From assembly GCF_000185845.1 (NCBI RefSeq), contig NZ_GL629647.1, forward strand, positions 2,157,638 through 2,166,764: a stretch of DNA of 9,127 bases, written 5' to 3'. A program made the position numbers and the translations under genes. Positions 5,998-9,127 of this stretch are shown here, piece after piece (positions within the stretch are counted from its first letter, which is position 1; the number at the start of each line of letters is the position of its first letter). This DNA comes from Segatella salivae DSM 15606 (GTDB lineage: Bacteria > Bacteroidota > Bacteroidia > Bacteroidales > Bacteroidaceae). Below the pieces are notes generated by a model. The model searched no databases. It worked only from the letters and a program-made list of their open reading frames with translations, and was not told the DNA's origin.

Positions 5998-7170
5998 ATG
6001 AAAAAACAACAGATATGTATCCTCGGATCTACCGGAAGCATTGGTACTCAAGCTTTAGATGTTATCCGACAGCATAGTGATCGCTACGAAGTTTATTGTC
6101 TTACGGCGAACAACAGCGTAGAGAAGTTGGCCCAACAGGCACGAGAATTTAAGCCTGCTGCTGTCGTTATTGCTAACGAAGCACATTATGATGCTTTGCA
6201 ACAACGGCTCAACGACCTACCAGAAATAAAGGTTTATGCCGGTAAAGAGGCCTTGGAACAGATTGTTTCTGCCTCACCTATTGACATGGTTTTAGCCGCA
6301 ATGGTAGGTTTTTCGGGGCTTGTTCCGACGATAAATGCCATTAAAGCGCATAAGAAAATATGCTTGGCAAACAAAGAAACGCTTGTCGTTGCCGGCGAAT
6401 TAATATGTAATTTGGCCAAAGAAAACCATGTGCCCATCCTGCCTGTTGATAGTGAACATAGTGCAATCTTTCAGAGTATTGTCGGTGATGCAGATAATAA
6501 GATAGAGAAAATTCTGCTTACTTGTTCTGGAGGTCCTTTCAGATTGTTCAGCCACGAACAACTCAAGACGGTCACAGCTGCTGATGCTTTGAAGCATCCT
6601 ACATGGGATATGGGCGCTAAAATAACTATAGACTCGGCGTCGTTAATGAATAAAGGTTTCGAGATTATAGAGGCAAAGTGGCTCTTTGGCGTACCAGCTG
6701 ACCGCATACAAGTGTTGATTCATCCCCAAAGTATAGTCCATAGTGCGGTCGAATTCATTGATGGTGCGGTGAAAGCTCAGTTGGGTGTGCCCGACATGCG
6801 ATTGCCCATACAATATGCTTTCTCATTCCCTGAGCGCTTATATCTAAAAGGTGAGCGCCTCGATCTATTCAAACAGCAACGTTTGGAGTTCTTCGAGCCC
6901 GACACAAATAAGTTCAAATGCTTAGCCTTGGCCTACGAAGCAATCGATAAAGGGGGGAATATGCCCTGTATTTTGAATGCTGCCAACGAGGTGGTTAATG
7001 CGGCTTTCCGTCGCAATGAGTGTTCTTTCCTTGACATGGCCGATGTGATTGAGCAAACCATGCAACAGGCAACATTCGATAAAAACCCTAATCTTGATGT
7101 CTATTTGCAGACAGATGCTGAGGCCAGAACTATTGCTCAGCGTCTTGTTTTGAAGGCTTCAACCCTATAG
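5998..7170 (+). CDS. dxr: 1-deoxy-D-xylulose 5-phosphate reductoisomerase
   Basis: Dxr (IspC) rearranges and reduces DXP to 2-C-methyl-D-erythritol 4-phosphate with NADPH and a divalent metal, the committed step of the MEP isoprenoid pathway. With the start at 5998 the protein has 390 residues, the usual size. The NADPH-binding loop is LGSTGSIGTQ (9-18). Metal ligands are Asp151 and Glu153 in PVDSEHSAIFQ and Glu222 in SASLMNKGFE. Substrate-binding residues His200 (HPTWDMG), Ser213, Asn218 and Lys219 match E. coli His209, Ser222, Asn227 and Lys228. All catalytic residues are intact, so fosmidomycin sensitivity would depend mainly on uptake. It lies 22 bp after rimM. Its product ultimately feeds undecaprenyl phosphate, the lipid carrier needed downstream of MurA. 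Confidence 0.96.
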   Translation: MKKQQICILGSTGSIGTQALDVIRQHSDRYEVYCLTANNSVEKLAQQAREFKPAAVVIANEAHYDALQQRLNDLPEIKVYAGKEALEQIVSASPIDMVLAAMVGFSGLVPTINAIKAHKKICLANKETLVVAGELICNLAKENHVPILPVDSEHSAIFQSIVGDADNKIEKILLTCSGGPFRLFSHEQLKTVTAADALKHPTWDMGAKITIDSASLMNKGFEIIEAKWLFGVPADRIQVLIHPQSIVHSAVEFIDGAVKAQLGVPDMRLPIQYAFSFPERLYLKGERLDLFKQQRLEFFEPDTNKFKCLALAYEAIDKGGNMPCILNAANEVVNAAFRRNECSFLDMADVIEQTMQQATFDKNPNLDVYLQTDAEARTIAQRLVLKASTL

Positions 7171-7207
7171 AGTCATTCATTTTGAAAATAAAAACGATAA
7201 ATAAATC

Positions 7208-8590
7208 ATGGAAGTTATATTCATAAAGGCATTGCAGTTCATTCTTGCAATCTCACTATTAGTACTGCTCCACGAGGGTGGACACATGTTTTTTGCAAAG
7301 CTTTTCGGTATAAGAGTTGAGAAGTTTTATATATTTTTTGATGTCGGTATAGGGAAATGGACGGGTAGTCTGTTCCATTTTAAACCTAAAAACAGCGATA
7401 CCGAATATGGAATGGGATGGCTTCCATTTGGTGGTTACTGCAAGATTGCAGGAATGATTGACGAGAGTTTCGACACCGAACAAATGGCTAAACCGGCTGA
7501 ACCATGGGAGTTCAGAACAAAACCTGCATGGCAACGGCTGCTGGTTATGATTGGTGGAGTCACCGTTAACTTCCTTCTTGCACTCTTCATCTATTCAATG
7601 CTCATGTTTGTTTGGGGCGATACTTACATCCAAACGAAAGACATGAAGCAAGGAATGCTGTTTAATCAAGAGGCAAAACGCTATGGTTTTAAAGACCATG
7701 ACATTCTTCTTGGCACCGAAAAAGGGCAATTTAAAGACTTTAGTGCCGATATGTTCCGCGCAATCTCAAAGGCTAAGCGCGTTGATATCATTCGAAATGG
7801 AAAGCCAATGAGCCTACATTTGTCAGGAGATATTAATCTTTTAAGCATGATTAAAAGCACTCCGGCTTTCTGTCAGCCTTATCTTCCTGCCACAGTCGAC
7901 TCTGTTCTTCCCGGCGGTCCTGGCGAAAAGATTGGTTTGAAGAAAGGAAACAAGCTGTTGGCACTTAATGGTGTGAAGATAACTTCAGCCAATGTGTTCC
8001 TTGACGAACTAAGTAAAATGAGAGAAAAACTATCTGCTTGCAAGACACATCAAGACAGTATGAAGATAAGAACGGCGCAGTTGGTATATCAATCGGATAA
8101 GGTTGACACCGCAAAAGCTGTGCTTACACCCGACTTGAAGTTTGCCATTGAGTTTCCAAGTATGTTGTCTCTCTACACACCTACACACAAAAGCTACAGC
8201 TTTTTGGCCAGTTTCCCGGCAGGAGTTGCCTATGGTTGGGATGTGTTGAAAGGCTATGTGAGTGACATGAAGTATGTGTTCTCTGCCAGCGGAGCCAAGA
8301 GTCTCGGTGGATTTGGTACGATAGGAAGTCTCTTTCCCTCATCATGGGATTGGTATATCTTTTGGAAAATGACCGCCTTCTTAAGCATAATTCTCGCCTT
8401 TATGAATATACTTCCCATCCCAGCCCTTGATGGTGGTCACGTGCTTTTCCTCATTTATGAAATGATAACGGGTCGAAAGCCGAATGAAAAGTTCATGATT
8501 CGTGCCGAGTATACAGGCGTAACGATTCTCATTCTGCTAATGATTGTGGCCAATCTCAATGACATTCTGAGGTGGTTAGGCTATATGTAG
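7208..8590 (+). CDS. rseP: RIP/site-2 metalloprotease RseP
   Basis: RseP is an inner-membrane zinc protease that cuts transmembrane segments. In E. coli it releases sigma E by cutting RseA and also clears signal-peptide remnants. This 460-residue protein has HEGGH (22-26) at the end of the first membrane segment (about 4-21). A second segment lies near 111-134 (VMIGGVTVNFLLALF). A periplasmic part contains what look like tandem PDZ domains, about 135-215 and 225-305, the latter with VLPGGPGEKIGLKKGNKLLALNG. A third segment ends in NILPIPALDGGH (400-411), carrying the third zinc ligand Asp408, and a fourth lies at about 435-450. Length and zinc ligands are as expected for RseP. It is last in the operon, 37 bp after dxr and before a strong terminator. 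Its substrate here is unknown. Confidence 0.94.
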   Translation: MEVIFIKALQFILAISLLVLLHEGGHMFFAKLFGIRVEKFYIFFDVGIGKWTGSLFHFKPKNSDTEYGMGWLPFGGYCKIAGMIDESFDTEQMAKPAEPWEFRTKPAWQRLLVMIGGVTVNFLLALFIYSMLMFVWGDTYIQTKDMKQGMLFNQEAKRYGFKDHDILLGTEKGQFKDFSADMFRAISKAKRVDIIRNGKPMSLHLSGDINLLSMIKSTPAFCQPYLPATVDSVLPGGPGEKIGLKKGNKLLALNGVKITSANVFLDELSKMREKLSACKTHQDSMKIRTAQLVYQSDKVDTAKAVLTPDLKFAIEFPSMLSLYTPTHKSYSFLASFPAGVAYGWDVLKGYVSDMKYVFSASGAKSLGGFGTIGSLFPSSWDWYIFWKMTAFLSIILAFMNILPIPALDGGHVLFLIYEMITGRKPNEKFMIRAEYTGVTILILLMIVANLNDILRWLGYM

Positions 8591-8648
8591 AATATTGATT
8601 AAGCCCTTGTATATCACAATATTATAGAAACATTTGTGTAAAATCAGT

Positions 8649-8682
8649 TAAGGCGAAGTGCTATTCATGGCACTTCGCCTTA
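8649..8682 (+). terminator. Intrinsic terminator after rseP
   Basis: TAAGGCGAAGTG (8649-8660) pairs perfectly with CACTTCGCCTTA (8671-8682). The loop CTATTCATGG can close by two further pairs (C-G and a T-G wobble). The T-rich run TTATTT follows. It lies 58 bp after the rseP stop and fits the end of the tsaB-rseP operon. The stem would also form on the opposite strand, but there the following bases are less T-rich. Confidence 0.8.
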
Positions 8683-8722
8683 TTATTTGCGTCATTTCAT
8701 GCGATTATTTGCGTCATTTCAT
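8682..8722. repeat. Exact 19-bp direct repeat pair
   Basis: ATTATTTGCGTCATTTCAT occurs at 8682-8700 and again, without a mismatch, at 8704-8722, separated by GCG. A weaker third copy, ATTTGCATCAATTCAT, lies at 8751-8766 (14 of 16 bases match the 3' part). The first copy overlaps the foot of the rseP terminator, so the duplication also places extra T-rich sequence after it. The third copy coincides with the linker of the hairpin repeat family, so the pair may be an expansion of that linker. Confidence 0.75.
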
Positions 8723-8750
8723 CGCATAAAATAAGCCTAATTACACGGCC

Positions 8751-8979
8751 ATTTGCATCAATTCATTTTGCTTTTTATTATCAACAATGGCGACACCACT
8801 AATTACCCCCAAAACAACTTCTTTCATTTCGAAGGCTAACTACTCCCCTCCCTCTTCGGTGAACCATAGGTCGCTGTTCGTGAAGCCTGCGAAACGAGGA
8901 AAGCAAAGGGCTGGGGGAGAGGCTTTGTATACCTTACACTATTTCACCTTTAATTATCAACAACGTCACCCTAACAATT
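8751..8979. repeat. Fourth copy of hairpin repeat, interrupted by 48 bp
   Basis: This copy has the same order and orientation as the units at the left end of the window: a linker with TTATCAACAA and TAATTACCCC (8751-8807), CAAAACAACTTCTTTCATTTC, the left hairpin arm CCCCTCCC (8845-8852), the TCTTCG loop, then GGGCTGGGGGAGAGGCTTTG and a second linker with TAATTATCAACAACGTCACC. It resembles unit 1 most. The right arm should read GGGAGGGG, but after its first G the bases GGAG are replaced by 48 bp (8860-8907) and only GGG remains. The hairpin cannot form as in the other copies. No gene is seen in this non-coding end of the window. Confidence 0.75.
8860..8907. other. 48-bp insertion in the hairpin arm
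   Basis: These bases begin TGAACCATAGGTCGC and end GAGGAAAGCAAA. They replace GGAG of the right arm of the fourth repeat copy. They contain TTCG and CGAA words that could pair weakly around TGAAGCCTG. No flanking target duplication is visible. It could be a variant hairpin-loop cassette of the repeat family, or a small element that landed in it. Confidence 0.5.
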
Positions 8980-8980
8980 G

Positions 8981-9127
8981 GTTCACCACGCAACTGTGTT
9001 GGTATTGCGCTATTATCCTAATGGATGAATTTCACAATATAAATGTTCTCACCACGCAACTCGGTACGAGTTGTGCTTTTGATAGCCCAGGGTTGGCGAG
9101 GAACGAGCCTACCCCGGGTAAACGTTT
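8981..9127. repeat. Second repeat family with two hairpins (runs off the window)
   Basis: The word TCACCACGCAACT occurs twice, at 8983-8995 and 9049-9061. The second copy begins a hairpin, CAACTCG (9057-9063) with CGAGTTG (9067-9073), closed by two more pairs outside. Downstream, CCCAGGGTTGGC (9086-9097) pairs with GCCTACCCCGGG (9107-9118), with 10 of 12 pairs around the loop GAGGAACGA. No coding frame is convincing. The layout resembles intergenic repeats I recall from Bacteroidales genomes, but I could not search. The element continues beyond the right edge, so its full length is unknown. Confidence 0.55.

Noticed and set aside
2851..8590. Search for a novel defence, mobile or biosynthetic system among the plus-strand genes
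   Set aside because: Five of the six genes are intact housekeeping families with their expected motifs, and the sixth (DUF4290) is a standard neighbour in this group. No toxin, nuclease, transposase or signature of transfer is visible.

Overview
This window looks like chromosomal core sequence from a member of the Bacteroidota, most likely a Prevotella-like Bacteroidales. The evidence is the gene order (yicC-gmk-nadD on one strand, and tsaB-DUF4290-murA-rimM-dxr-rseP on the other), the DUF4290 protein, which I know as a Bacteroidetes family, intergenic matches to the Bacteroidetes -7 promoter motif TAnnTTTG, and the scarcity of strong Shine-Dalgarno sequences. The genus is inferred from general recall and was not tested by any search.

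Layout: positions 1 to about 350 hold three head-to-tail copies of a ~131-bp repeat. Each copy carries a GC-rich hairpin with a TTCG-containing loop, and the copies show one compensatory base-pair change. Positions 390-2761 carry a minus-strand group: yicC (endoribonuclease-like), gmk (guanylate kinase) and nadD (NAD biosynthesis). A short AT-rich divergent promoter region lies at 2762-2850. Positions 2851-8590 carry a tight plus-strand operon of six genes: tsaB (tRNA t6A), a DUF4290 protein, murA (first committed step of peptidoglycan synthesis), rimM (30S maturation), dxr (MEP isoprenoid pathway) and rseP (site-2 intramembrane protease). Gaps inside it run from an 8-bp overlap to 37 bp. A strong hairpin terminator follows at 8649-8682. 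The remainder to 9127 is non-coding: a 19-bp direct repeat, a fourth copy of the left-hand repeat whose hairpin arm is interrupted by 48 bp of unrelated sequence, and the start of a second repeat family.

How the genes work together: the plus-strand operon combines translation quality genes (tsaB, rimM) with envelope genes (murA, dxr feeding the undecaprenyl carrier, and rseP for envelope proteolysis). The minus-strand group links nucleotide and NAD supply with RNA turnover. All of these genes are intact housekeeping genes. I found no defence system, prophage, CRISPR array or other novel multigene system. The points most worth a second look are the interspersed hairpin repeats on both flanks, the Cys-to-Asp replacement in the MurA active site (predicted fosfomycin insensitivity), the N-terminal extension on guanylate kinase, and the nearly symmetric divergent promoter.
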